Shown: piece by piece, positions 15,545 through 28,399 of the stretch | Numbering within the stretch: the first letter of the stretch is position 1 | Layout of the letters: each line of letters starts with the position of its first letter | NCBI GenBank assembly: GCA_018873245.2 | Contig: JAEMBT020000002.1 | Coordinates: forward strand, 1,742,001 to 1,806,000 | Direction of reading: 5' to 3' | DNA length: 64,000 bases | Origin: Archegozetes longisetosus | Lineage: Eukaryota > Arthropoda > Arachnida > Sarcoptiformes > Trhypochthoniidae | Program-made: the position numbers and the translations under genes | Notes under the pieces: model-generated | Told to the model about the DNA's origin: nothing | What the model saw: the letters and a program-made list of their open reading frames with translations, nothing else | Databases searched by the model: none

Positions 15545-15678
15545 CAGTGATACCTCGTTGTAGTGAAGTTCAAGGGATCGAATGAGAATAATTTTACTCA
15601 ACATGGCAAAACTCTAGTCCATTTGATACAATAATTCAAATTTTTAATATGGGAGTTCATCATAACAGAGTTTTACTG
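15545..15678. mobile_element. 134-bp Tc1/mariner-type MITE, copy 2
   Basis: Related to the copy 25 bp upstream. It begins CAGTGATACCTCGTTGTAGT and ends with the reverse complement of CAGTAAAACTCTGTTATG, with TA on each side. More diverged from its neighbour in the centre than at the ends, so the two probably inserted separately. Confidence 0.7.
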
Positions 15679-18600
15679 TACTATTATCTGAGATTTACTT
15701 TTTTGATGATATGGGAAGAGAGAAAAATTGGAGAAACGATATGAAAGGCTAGAGAGAGCTTTTGAAGAGTAAATTCGTGATCAAATAACACCTCTTTTTC
15801 TCCAAACAATATAATAATAGGGCTTTAATAATAACCTTAATTATACCATCACTTGATTTTTATACACATATATATATATCATTTAAAGCTCGTGTCTTAA
15901 GTATTGTTGTGGACTTAGACTTGATTCCGTGTTTGGGCTTTATAATGGATTGAACACTTGCTTATTATAAGTCCATTTATATACAAATTAAACTTTTGAT
16001 TCATAAGAATATGCTATTTAACCATATCTTTCCCGAGTGAACTAGAATTCAATTTCCTATTAATAAACTTATCTATGACTTGATTTATAAACTTCTCTCC
16101 TGACAGCTATTGTAATGAACTTGTATTTAAATTTTGATCCAAATTTCTACTTGAAATCTGGTTATAATTAAGTTTTCTCATTCAATTTAAATTTTTTTTC
16201 CAATTGATTTGAACATCTATACCAAAATATTTTGGTTATTAAGTTTAATAGTTTTTAAATGATGTTTAAATATAAGATTTGATTCATTTTATGCCGGAAT
16301 TCAATTCTCATTCATCACTCTTTGAGGATATGTTTTGCAATAGTAATCGAATCATTAAAATAAAGTTCAAAAACTCTATCAAGCGATAAGACAGCTGAAA
16401 ATAAGTCAATTGATTCAAAATGCTGATGTTTTATTAACATCTGTTGAGCCCTTTCAACGAAAAGTATAAAAAACAATCAATAAATGTCTCGTATCTTTTA
16501 TGCAAATCAAGTATTTTATTTATAAATTTATTAGAACTTTTCTCATTGTGTTCGTTCACTTAAAGCCCACTAAATATTCATAAAAATAATTTATCCAAAC
16601 CTTTTACTCAAAATCTTTATGCATAATAACTGTTGTCTGACATAAGATGATATGGAAGTTAAGAGACTACATTATACAAAAAAGATAAAAGCTTTAATAA
16701 CTTTATTTTGAATAGATAAAACTCCCACTAGTAAAAAATGAAGTTTTTCGAACGAACAACAATATGATTCCTCTATTGAGAAATTATTTTAAGTCCTGAC
16801 CTGAAGATCATAACGTGATGGCATTAAATAAAAAATAAATTTATGGACCAAGGGAGACCTCACCTAAGTTTGAACAAAATTATGTTTTTATTATACTTAA
16901 CAATATGAGAAATAAGTTCTTTCCTCTTCTTCTTCTAACAAAATGTACACCTTTCCTGGTGATAATAATTAGCAAAACTAATGTTTGCGACCAATCCTTA
17001 ACCCGTTTTCTCACATAAGTCTATGATTTATATGAACTTTACTTGTATTTGAAGTTTGAATAATAATAGTTATGGATAAATAAATAGTGTTCAACGATAG
17101 ATAATAAAGAGAAAAAACTTCATTCATCGTGTTTTTCGATTTACTTTTGAGAAAATTATTTATAGTATTCGTGATCACAGTAATGATGTTCAGAGGTACA
17201 TAACGGGGTATTAGAAGAGACCTCAATATGGGTTAGAATTTGTGTGTTTTATATTAATCTTAGAAAAAAAATAATTCTAGTCTTTGAATAAGAATTTTCT
17301 CATCATTTAAAATTTGATATAATTTTGTTAACCTTTTGATAGAAAAAATATCAATATTATGCATAAAATCTCATATAATTTAAGGCTAGTTATGATTCAC
17401 GCGATATTTGAATCAATTTTTTTGATAGATGACAATTTTTTTCAATATTTTCTTCTTTTGAAAATTTTTATGAAAATTACATAAACTTTTAATTAACATT
17501 ATTATCGGCATATTAATTTTATATACAAGAAATTTTTTAGGACGACGAAAATTTAATCGAAATATAGATTTTTGTTCGATATTTTTTGAGGTCATAAAAA
17601 AGTTTATTAAAAGAAATTGCCAATTTTGATTCAAAAGATTTATTTGATTAATTTTTCTCTTAATTAATAAGTGTTTGCTTTAGCTATAAATCAAATGATT
17701 TTAGAGGAAATTCATTTGAATTTAATATAAAAGGTAAGTATTCTAAATAGGAAAAGTGCGCAAAAGAAAATCTTATCTACTATTAAACTATAAAAATCTA
17801 TTGTCCTTCGGACTTTTTATTTATGATTACTTTGATTTAGTTTTGACAGGGTTACAAAGATAATAATTATATAAATAGCTGTTGAAAAGAGCTGCACTCC
17901 TATTGTGTCTGAATTAACTTTAGGGCTAGAGAACTGTGAAAACACTTATTAAGAGTATAAAATAAATAGTTCTTGAAAACTATTTCATTTGAAGCCGCTA
18001 AAGTAAATAATAAATTATGGCAATTAAATTGTTTTCTGTAAGAACAGGTTAAGGCACAGCTAAAGTGGCATTAACTTATCATGCTCTTCTAGAAAACAAA
18101 TCATCTGTTATAAGATAGCGTAAAACCTAGTGTCGGGTTTGGTGTCTATTTTATTTTGATTGTTAGTCGAGATGATGTTTTAGGTCATCATTAGGGATGG
18201 TCTGAACAATGATCGGAATTAAGATCGTTTTTAAGGTGTTTTGTAACCATTTCTAACATTCGGTCGTGTTTAAACTTTTATGCATTTTATAGTCTAAGAT
18301 AAAATAGTCTGAATTTCTTCTTAACAGTTGAACTGGTTTTTTGCCGTCTTTTATTGCGTGTATTGTTTTATTTGTCACTTTTATTGTCCCTTATGTTTGA
18401 ATTTGATATTTAGGGATATTTCTAAGTTTTTTGATGCGCTATTAAAATATTTCTAACTTTTTATCTAAAGAGCTGCTTCAATTTTTGAACTATTTTTAGT
18501 TCGAAATTAATCCGAAGTTTTTCAAGCTGTAAAAAGATTTTCATTTATGATATTCAAAAGTATTTTAAGCTTATCGTTGAAAAAAAACTACCGTTTTATT

Positions 18601-20272
18601 ACAGCGTTAATTGTCTATTAGTTGGTCTAAGAGAAAAATGTTTTTCCTCAACAAAAGTAAAAAAATTTTAGAACTCAATCAAGAAACACGAATCGATTTA
18701 ATTTCCAAAACGTTTTCTCATTTGATCAGAACTCTAACTTTCAATTTCCTGAAACACTTCAAAATTACTCTTAAACTTGAAAAAAATATAACAATTTTAA
18801 TTCCTGTAAAAGATTCATCAGTTGTATAGACACTCAATGAAGTGATTGAAATTCTTCTCAAAGAAGTACATTCTTTCTATTGATGCAGAAATCAGTCAAA
18901 CGACTAGATCTTATAGCGTATTACTTAAGGGCTTGAGTCGAGTTGAATGTCACTCACAATAGCGACTGTGATTTTCTTCAATTATTTGGCCGTTGAATCA
19001 AATTTTTTTATCCGTAACGATATGTGATTCTTATAACAAAAGGTCTAGAATTAGGTTTTTTTTCTATCCTGTCTATAACTATCCAATTGATGAGCTGAGT
19101 TCTCAATTTCCTTATGGGGACACCCGTTGAGAAACAGATTGAGATAACAATGTATTCGAGTAGAAAAAAAGTTTTGCTTATCATATTAGATATAAAAAAG
19201 AGTTCATAGAAGAGGACGAACTTTTCAGCGGACCTCATATTAGGTTATATTTGAATTTAATGCATGCCTTGTACTAATGGTAATTGAAATTCAAATTAGC
19301 TTTAAATAATTTCATCCCTATTTGAAAGTTATTGTTTTGCAATTTTTTTAGTTAGGCTGAGGTTTGATTGTGTTTTGTCTGAGAATATAAGCACTTTTTC
19401 TATACCTTTCTCCGGAGTCTATCTTTTTATTACATTTGAAATTTCTCTTAAATAGATTCTTAAAAGTAATTTTTGTTTGTCTGCCTGTTATTTTAAAAGA
19501 GTTTATGTGAATGACATACAATTATGATTATAAACAAGCATTGTTTTCTTGTTTTCTGTAAGAAATATAAATCAGTTCAAAGTCCTCTTATATGAAAAAT
19601 GAAAAACTTTTCTAAATTTTCTGAAAGATATTTTATTGTTTTCATACGATTTCCTTTAGTTGATGGAAAAGGCGTTTTCATAAAATATAACAATGTTTAT
19701 AACTTGGAAAGCTCGTTTTGGGCCTAAATCACAACAATTTTCAGCCCAAAAATTGAGCTCTTCTTCAATTCAGTTGTCTTTTACTTTAAGTATTTCGAGA
19801 CATGAGAACTATGTTAAAGGAAAGTCTTATAATAACTTCAAAATTTTCAAACAATTACTGTCAGGCTAGACTTGAAGACTAATGCAAATTTAAATCGAAT
19901 TAAATTCAAGAGTATATGACACGATGAAAACCTTAATTGGTCTAACTTTCAATGTCGTCATACGAAGAAGAGCTTTTATCTTCGAGTCTGTGTTAAATTA
20001 AAGAAATAATATGTCATTCAAAAGCGAGAGCTCGAAAGAAAAGTTTTTCCAAAAGAAAAATCAAGAAAACTATGCAACAATGATTTTCTGACATGACGTT
20101 AGACTAGTGTTGATGAGAGACTAGTAAATAAAGTGAATTTCAAATTAAATGTTCAAAACTAAAAAGACAAAAAATTACACAAAACCTCTAATATTATAAA
20201 GGTTCAGTAAACTTAACTTTTTTAATGCATTCTCAGTCGGATTCCTTTACAAATCCATTAAATAAATCATTG

Positions 20273-20276
<4 letters not shown>

Positions 20277-20313
<37 letters not shown>
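20277..20313. repeat. TC microsatellite
   Basis: About 18 uninterrupted TC units. Confidence 0.95.
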
Positions 20314-20314
<1 letters not shown>

Positions 20315-23300
20315 ACAGTTTAATTTTCATTGAAAACAATTTATACTCAAAAAAGAAAAATATTTCTCCAGAGTCTAGCCATTAAAGTTGTTAAAAGTAT
20401 CCAAAATAGAGACCAATTGTGAGAATAATTCAATTTTTTTACTCAAATCAAACTATTTTCATAACAAAATGAAACTTTAAATTGCAGTTAAAATGAGCGT
20501 AAAAGCATGATTTGATTCACGAAATCGTATTTGCTTTTCAATTATTTTTAAATCTTTTTTCATAGGAGTTAAGAATAATTTAGGCTCAAAATAAAATTAT
20601 ACCAAAATCATTTTTTGATGAATAGATAGAAGAGTTCAGGAATTTATGCAATTTTTCTCTCTGAATAATTTCGATCGTGAAAGAGATATCAAACTGAAAG
20701 TAAAGTATTTCATATATTTTTTTTGATAAAGTATTGTAATGAAAGGCTTAATCACAGCTCAATATACCCTGAAATCGTGTGATGAATATCTGAATATACG
20801 ATGAGTACAGTTTACTGATAATTTGTACAAAAGTTTTGGCTATTTCCTTATTTATTGTTTAGGTGCAATCATTTAGTATTCGAGGAAAAAGTTTATCAAA
20901 ATTTCGAAATAAGTTAAACAAAACATAAATATTACGCGCTAGAGTCATAATCAGAAAAATAGTATTCATTACGTAACTACTCATTAATCAGTAAATCAAA
21001 TAACGGTTAAGATGAATGAAAATTTTTCCACTTGCACAATAAATGGATGGTTTTTTACAAGAACGAGATAACTGAATGAAATAAACACAGTCGCTTATCA
21101 TGTTCTTCCACAAACGATTTAATTCTAATCAAAGCAATGAAGATGTGCTTGAAATTTATAATTCAAGTCTGGAACAGCTATTGTTTTGTGTAACTGAACT
21201 CGAATTATAAATTAAATGAAAGTTTTTAGGGATAACTATAAACCTGATGAAATTTTTTTAGTCATCGAGTTCTTCCCGGAATTTGATGTCGGGCCAGAAA
21301 TGACAAAACAATAGGACATGGAATAATGTTAATCTAAGCGTAACAATGAAAATATATTTTTTCATTTGACTGGATTGAATGAAAAAAACTTGACTTCCGA
21401 CGAGAGTAATAGAAATATGCATCTGAATGCTTTACTTGAAAATCAAGGTATCTGTACACTGTTTTGCGCTACAGATAACCTAAACTAAACTCCATTGTTT
21501 GACCTGTCATTTCAGATCAAAAACTTTTGCTTTACTTTTACCTATTGAAAATTTTTCTGCTTCTGGTGCATAAGTTTTTCATTTATTATTTTCTGTTCAT
21601 TTAATTTGGTTAGGTTTTTGGTCATAACTATGAGTTCATTGTATTGAAACAAGTAGTTTAAATAAAATATTTTGATGAAAGGCAGAGAAAATCATTGGAA
21701 AGAAATATTTTATCGTGACTTTTTGTTTGAATAAAAGTCAGAATTAGTTCACTTGAAAATTTTCTCTTTGTTTTAATTTCATTATTGTTATTATTTACTC
21801 ATCACTTATTTTATCAAAGAATTTTTCACTCTATTTATTCAGTTTTTCAATAATAACTATCTAGTTTTGCATAAAAGAAATCTAATCTTTGCTTTAAATT
21901 TAGACTAAAAATAGTTGGACAACTTTCAAAAGTCTGATTAACATTTTATTGAATAATCTGTAAATAGAAAATTCTATCAGAAGGTTTTAGATAACTTAGT
22001 ATATTTATTGAAAATGTTTGAAAAAAGACAGAGCAATATAAAATATCATATTCTAAGCATTACACGAAAATAAGCTGCTATTAAGTCTACATCAAGAATA
22101 CTAAAAGTTCTTTTACTGAAAAATAGAGTCTAAAGTAATGAAATATTTTGATGTGAAGATCGACTACAAATTTCCTAATAACATAAATTTATCATTTTGA
22201 ACAATAAACCAAAAATAATAATACAGGACATTATATAATTTTTCCAATAAAAATCAATAGAAAGCTACTATAAGTTAAAAAAATTAATGATATAATTTAG
22301 TTGAATATCATTCAACTATTGAATCGGAAATCACGAAAAAATCAGTAGTTCTGACCCTGCTATCGAAAATCATCGGCTATTATCACTGTCCCAACAATTG
22401 GCTATTGTCCAGAACAGAAGTTTTCTTCATTGTCAATGCCATTACGTAAGTCGCTACTACTTTGGATTCAATATATTTTTTTAAAGTTACCGATCATTAG
22501 ACTATTTTTATGACTCTTAATCGTGTGGCCAATTGTTTGGCAAAGTGTTCGCCTATTATGTTGTAAAACAATTTTTTTATTACAGTTGTGTTTTGGAAAC
22601 AGTACTAAAAATAAGGTTACATTTCCTTATATGCCATTATAATAGTACTTTTAAGAGTTAGACTTCTTTTACTTGACAATTGGTTTGGATTCGAGCCCAA
22701 ACGCTTCGAACAATTGTAGGAAAAATATTTTTTAAATCCGAGAAAAAATTATTTTCCTTAAACAATACGTTATTATTTGAGTCCAATTCCCGTTTAAATA
22801 TACAGTTACTATCTTTAGTCAGATTTTTATGTACTAAGTTGCAGTTCATCTTAAAATAATTTCTGGCTTCAAGTCAATTGTTTTATTGAAATATTTTTTA
22901 TTCACATTTTTTATGCTAAAAGTTTTGGTTTTGTGTGAAATAATCGCCAAATAATTTGATGGCAAAACTTTTTCTAACTTATTATAATAATGAGAAGTTA
23001 TTTACAAGTTTTTTAGGACTTGGAAAGGATGTAAAAAATTTATAATTCTATTCTTTGGTCAAGTCTAATCCAAAAAACTTTTAAATGGAATATGAAATGA
23101 AATCATGTATGAAATGATTCGTGTATTTTTTAACTCTTATTTTCCGATAGAAAAGTTGGAAGAATTCATAGAATTGTATCTTACTTTACGAAAATATTTT
23201 GTTAGACAAGTTGGAGAACTTTGAGCTCATATCAGTTCAATATTTATGTATTAATTTTTCAAACATTTTTCTCATAACTCTATATTAAAATGGGTTTTTC

Positions 23301-26300
23301 TCAAAATTGTATTCCCATATTCTCAATCGAAAAATAAGTTTTTCGGCATATATCGGGTATGATTTTCTTTTCTATTTTTTGTAGAGTATAAGAATTTTTT
23401 AGCTAATAACTATTTTTAATACGAACTTTCAGACTTTTATTGAAGATATGTTCCCGAAAAACGTGTCAAAATAACTTTTGTTGTCATTAAATTTTTGAGA
23501 GTGTTGTCACAAAACGATACCATTAATAAAAGTCTGAAATAAAGTTTAGATTTACTTTTGTTGTGATTTCAAACAGAGATTTAGTTTAGAAAAATTGGTA
23601 TTCTTTAAAAAAATCATGTTCTATATACTATTATAGAGTTTTCTTTGTATTCAAATTCGTCTTAATCTTTACTTTGATCAGCACCTTATTTATTCAATGA
23701 AGACTATTTATTTAAACATGAAAAGAGAGTTTGACTTATGCTGAGAAACATAATTAATAACTGAGTGCGATAAAAGAGATTCAAATCACTTAATAATAGC
23801 TGAGCAAAAACTGCTAAAGTATGACAAAAACCTATTTTATTATTTAGTACAAGCTATGAATTGGGATCCGAACAAAAAAGATTCTCCTTTTTTACGCTAT
23901 CACTACTTAATAAAAATGTGGGAATTGTTGGTCACAATATCCGTGGGAAATGAAACAATTGGATAATGAATAGCTAGATCTATGAGAGAATGGCTCACAG
24001 AATAGGCATAAAGAGATATATAGATAGAAATGAAAAGTTAGATTTCAGGTAGAGATGATCATCATCATAATGGATTTCTTCTTCGCTCAACATTTTTCTC
24101 TTTGATTTAATGACCGAATTGTTAAGAACAAAACGCGTCTTGTTATCAAACAGTTTGATAGTTAGGTGCTATTCAAACTGTTATGTGTGTGCGAAAAAAG
24201 TGTTTCGGGAATTTTCTCTGGTTTAGGAATTTTTCACTTTTTCTTAGAGCTCTTTCGGCTTTCGGTTCTCATCAGTTCTGATGACACTTCACATAGAACA
24301 ATTAAGTTACATTTAACGACTTATTGGCGCATGACTTCATTTTTCTCATGGATTTTATTTAGATTTTTTGTTTGAAAGCGCTTTCGTTTTTATTATGGAG
24401 TCTATTATCGAATTTAAGAAGTAGATGCTGGCTATTCATTTGTTACATTCGAATGATTTATGGGTTCATAATTAAATTAGTTTATGACTAGCTTTTATGG
24501 TTTGGTAACTTAATAATCTGTTAGTAGTTTATATTATGAGCAAAATATTTTGTTGCTATTCTTACAAATTGTTATAAACTTTATAACTATATTTGGTATT
24601 TAAGTAGTTAGTTTCCAAAAGTTTCTTATGCTATGTTTTCAATAGTTTTGTGAAGTTGTATTGCATAAAAGATAATTGTTTGTGTTTTACATTCATTTAG
24701 ATTAAAGTTCATTCAGTAATCATTAAATGAAAATAATTTCTGAGAATCATTTCAAGTGAATAACATTCTGATTGAAGCTTTAAATTTTTATAAACGGGTC
24801 AAAGATTTTATAGCTTTAGTTAAAATTTAAGCTATGCCTTAATATAGTGTTAGATAGTCAGAGAAAAAAATATTTTTTCCATAAAGAAAATTTTAGACTA
24901 TCGCCAAAAATGTCTTATATTCAAAGACAATTTTCTTGACGGAAAATTTTTCTGCACTTGTTATACAAAAAATATCGCTCTTTTACACTGTACTTATTTA
25001 TAGCTATTTTATAAGATGTCAAATGAAAAAATTTCAACATTTTCTACGGAAGTAAAAAACAAATAAAACATTTATTGTTATGAAAGATCTTTTTCTATAC
25101 ATTTGTTTCGTGAACGGAAACAAAAAAGTGATGCTTAACAAGAAAGTCAAACAAAAACTCCATATAGCATTGAAAAATAATAATAATTATAACTTTTAGA
25201 AACTTTATTCGCTGACACTTTTGAGTTAGAGCTCACACGCGAAAAATATTTTTCTCGTCACACAATTGAAGAGCATGGAAAATATTTTTCATCCGTGACT
25301 ATAAAGGAGGGATCCCCTCAAATACTGATCTTTATTTTCTATAACCATTTTTGTTATCAAATTAAATAATCGTTAAAAGCATTTGAACATTTTTTATACT
25401 GACCTGCAATCAGAGAGCTTGTAAAAAAATTCTTGATTGTGATTAATTTAGCAGAAATTTTTTGATTTAAAGTTCAATAAGTATATAAAATTATTTTAGG
25501 TTTTAATGTATTGGAAACTAAGTGGTGATCAGTGTGTTGAGTGGCATACTTATGTAATTAACTGTGTTATTGATAGGTTTGTAACTTGTAAATTTGTTGA
25601 ACAAGATTCAATATGATTACTCCTAGATATCTTTTGAAGCCATCGATCATTAAGAATAAGCAAAAAATAAATCTGCGGTAAAACCAGTATTTGAAGAAAA
25701 ATCAAGCTTAATTAATTATTTTATTAGTTAGTGCCGAGAGCCAATCAAAGTAACTATCAATTTGTTGATTAAGTTACTTAAAGATAATTCAAAAGAAAGA
25801 AAATGTCTCGCGACATAAGACAATCATTTCCCCCACGACAAAAGATATATTTTAAAGTTCATGAAATATCTCCAAGAGTCAGCTCAATAATTATCGCATA
25901 AACCGACTGAACATTTTAAACATTTGTTTATATAATTTGTCAGAAAATAACTTTTAATAAGAGAAAAATATAGTAAAAAATAATCTTAAAGGAAAAAATG
26001 CCTACTTTTTCCCTAAACAAAAATATGTTTCTCTTTCAAAGTTACAGTAAGTGCTAATTAGAAGGAAAGTCCTTCACATAACTAGCCTTTTGAAGTAATC
26101 ATAACTTACTATGCATAGAATTAATGTGAGATAAATAGGAAAGGCTTTTCTCACTTGTTTGGCGTTCTTGTAAGTGAAATGTTATTTTCGTGAGAAAATG
26201 CTTTCACTCATAAAAATCTCAACAATAGATGGTCCTTATTATGCTTATTAATGTGAGTGTCACTTATGCTCTTTATATCCATTTATTACCACGACTAGTA

Positions 26301-27984
26301 TTCAAGTTATATATACTAAGGAAAAATAGCTGTTCACTGAGGCCGCAAGTTTTCGGTTCAGAAAAATAGCTTCACTTAAGATCTAATTAATAATAAAGCT
26401 TCAGAAACTCCAGATCGATTCCTAGGCTAATATATCAACAGACATTTGAATGCAAACTTAGAGTATATGATAACTAAAAGTGTTTTAGGTGCGTATTTAT
26501 TAATTGAAAACTTTTAAATAGTGATCTAGATTGACCGAAAGTCAAATGTAATACTTATAATTATTCACAGTCGACATAACAGAAAAATTTCTTCCATTAT
26601 TGTAATCAACAACTACTTCTTGATGGCCAACAGTCAGTCGAATCCGCCCTCAAAAGTGACTTTGAATATAAAAAAATTAAAGTTCAAACCATTTCTGGCT
26701 TTAACTATAGATAGGAATTAGCGAGAGATAGGGTAACAAAAAATTAAAGAACCATCAACTTTGCTGTTGCCTCTGATGATGGTTCTGATACGCGCCACCG
26801 GCTATGATCAGGCCTTAGGCTAAATAAATGGTACTTTTCTTGTAGAGGGAAGTTTTCTAGCATTAAATTTATTCAGACATTATATTAAAGTTTGTGTTTA
26901 GAAAAAGTTATGCCTATTTCGTAATAATTTGTGTAATTTATGACTGTTTTTCTCGTGCTTTTTCTATCGGAAAGTCTGATAATTTAAAAGTTGTAGAGAA
27001 AAAACTTGTTTCAAAAAATTACTTCTTTTGTAAATTAACTTAAAAGAATTCAATGTCAAAATGAATTACCAATAATTTGTTTCTCAATTAACTTATTTAT
27101 GAATAGCTTTTGATCTTTTGTTTTAACTCGATTGGTAGGTTTCGGAAAAGTTATGTTACTATAAATTATGTTAGTATTTGAGGTAAAATTAATGAAGAAT
27201 AAAGTGATTTTTGTTGCTTCGGTTCTCTACTATTACTGAATTATCGGTGAGAAAATCTTTTATTAAGCCACATATAAACATAGTTTTTGAACCGCAATGT
27301 TAATTAATTTTTTGCCTCAATCTTTACCCATTTAACTGGAGAAAACCCTTTTTAGCGTCAATTCAATTAGAATTAGCCTAAATATAAACTAAATTATGAA
27401 AATTTTCCCATATATGAGAGTTTTAATTAAATCAGAAGAAATCTTTTACAATTGTTTGATTAACTTATTTTGATTAGTGATCCTGTAAGCTTATTACAAA
27501 TAATGAAAGCTTTCAATATTGAACTCTAGGAATAGGATTCACTTAGTTATGGTTGCATTAAGTCATAGATTTTGTCACTGAATCTGAAATAAGAAATCAA
27601 ACTTAGAAGAAATAATGAAGAAATTTTCAAAAATTACTTCATTTATTGTTTAGGGAAATAAGGACAAAAAGTTAGTAAATCTTGAACCAAAAATTTTTAT
27701 TTTTATGGCAGTCATTAAGAATTGCTCTTTTAAGAAATGACCCAAACTAATGCTATGTTTAAAAATATGTTTAAACATATCTACAAGAATAACTAAACCG
27801 TAAAAATAATTAATACTTTAAGAACAATTCAAAATAAAGTAATTATTTAATGACTTTAAGCTAATGACCATTTGAATAGTTAATGACCAAATCCTTTGTC
27901 TCTTTTTACAGAAGTTCTAATGAATAATTCACGACTACATAAAAGAAAAAACAATTCAAGTGTTCATTAATAATGAAACATAAA

Positions 27985-28015
27985 AAGCAAACATTTCAGA
28001 TCAAATATCATCGAA
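27985..28015 (+). promoter_or_regulatory. Probable 5'UTR splice acceptor just upstream of the cadherin ATG
   Basis: The sequence before the start codon reads AAACATTTCAG|ATCAAATATCATCGAAATGG, a good 3' splice site 16 nt before the ATG. No TATA or clear initiator lies close by. The ATG exon is therefore probably the second exon, with a non-coding first exon upstream. Confidence 0.45.
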
Positions 28016-28399
28016 ATGGGAAACAATCATAAAATTAAATTATTTATTGGAGTGTGTCTTCTGGTCATTGATTACCATTCGGTACAATCAGCACATAATA
28101 CTCCTCCGCGTTTTAAGTCCGAAGATTTAGATGATTCGCAATCGGAAATTGTGGTTCGGGTCAAAGAAGGAGAGTCTTCGCTGAATAAACAGATCTATCA
28201 TTTATATGGAGAGGATCCAGATGGAGATCAACTTAAGTTTGGAGTTTTGGGAACTATAGGCGAAGACCTGCTTCGTATCGAAGCTGTTCCACCGAATGAG
28301 GCCATTGTATATCTTAAGAAAGAGTTAGACCGAGAAATACAAGATTCCTATACTCTAGTTTTGACTCTAACTGACGGCAAGTTGGGCAAAGGAAATTAT
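28016..28399 (+). CDS. Cadherin exon 1: signal peptide and EC1
   Basis: Residues 1-128. A hydrophobic core (LFIGVCLLVI) ends near QSA, followed by PPRF, the usual opening of a cadherin repeat. EC1 shows EDPDGDQL and the LDRE motif (KELDREIQDSY). The donor is TAT|GTAAGT, phase 0. The start is chosen because it gives a signal peptide and lies just after an AG acceptor-like site. Confidence 0.85.

Larger units (their letters stand above)
8441..27984. other. AT-rich region, possible long 5' intron of the cadherin gene
   Basis: About 19.5 kb with no convincing protein-coding segment. It holds two CT microsatellites (about 10.94 and 20.28 kb), an ATT repeat (13.80 kb), a pair of MITEs (15.38-15.68 kb) and a small hairpin (26.75 kb). 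If the island at 8.1-8.4 kb is the first exon, this is intron 1; otherwise it is intergenic. Confidence 0.4.

Noticed and set aside
24166-24375. 69-codon plus-strand frame with a hydrophobic start
   Set aside because: Slightly GC-richer than its surroundings but starts at a weak context and lacks partner exons, conserved motifs or a promoter.
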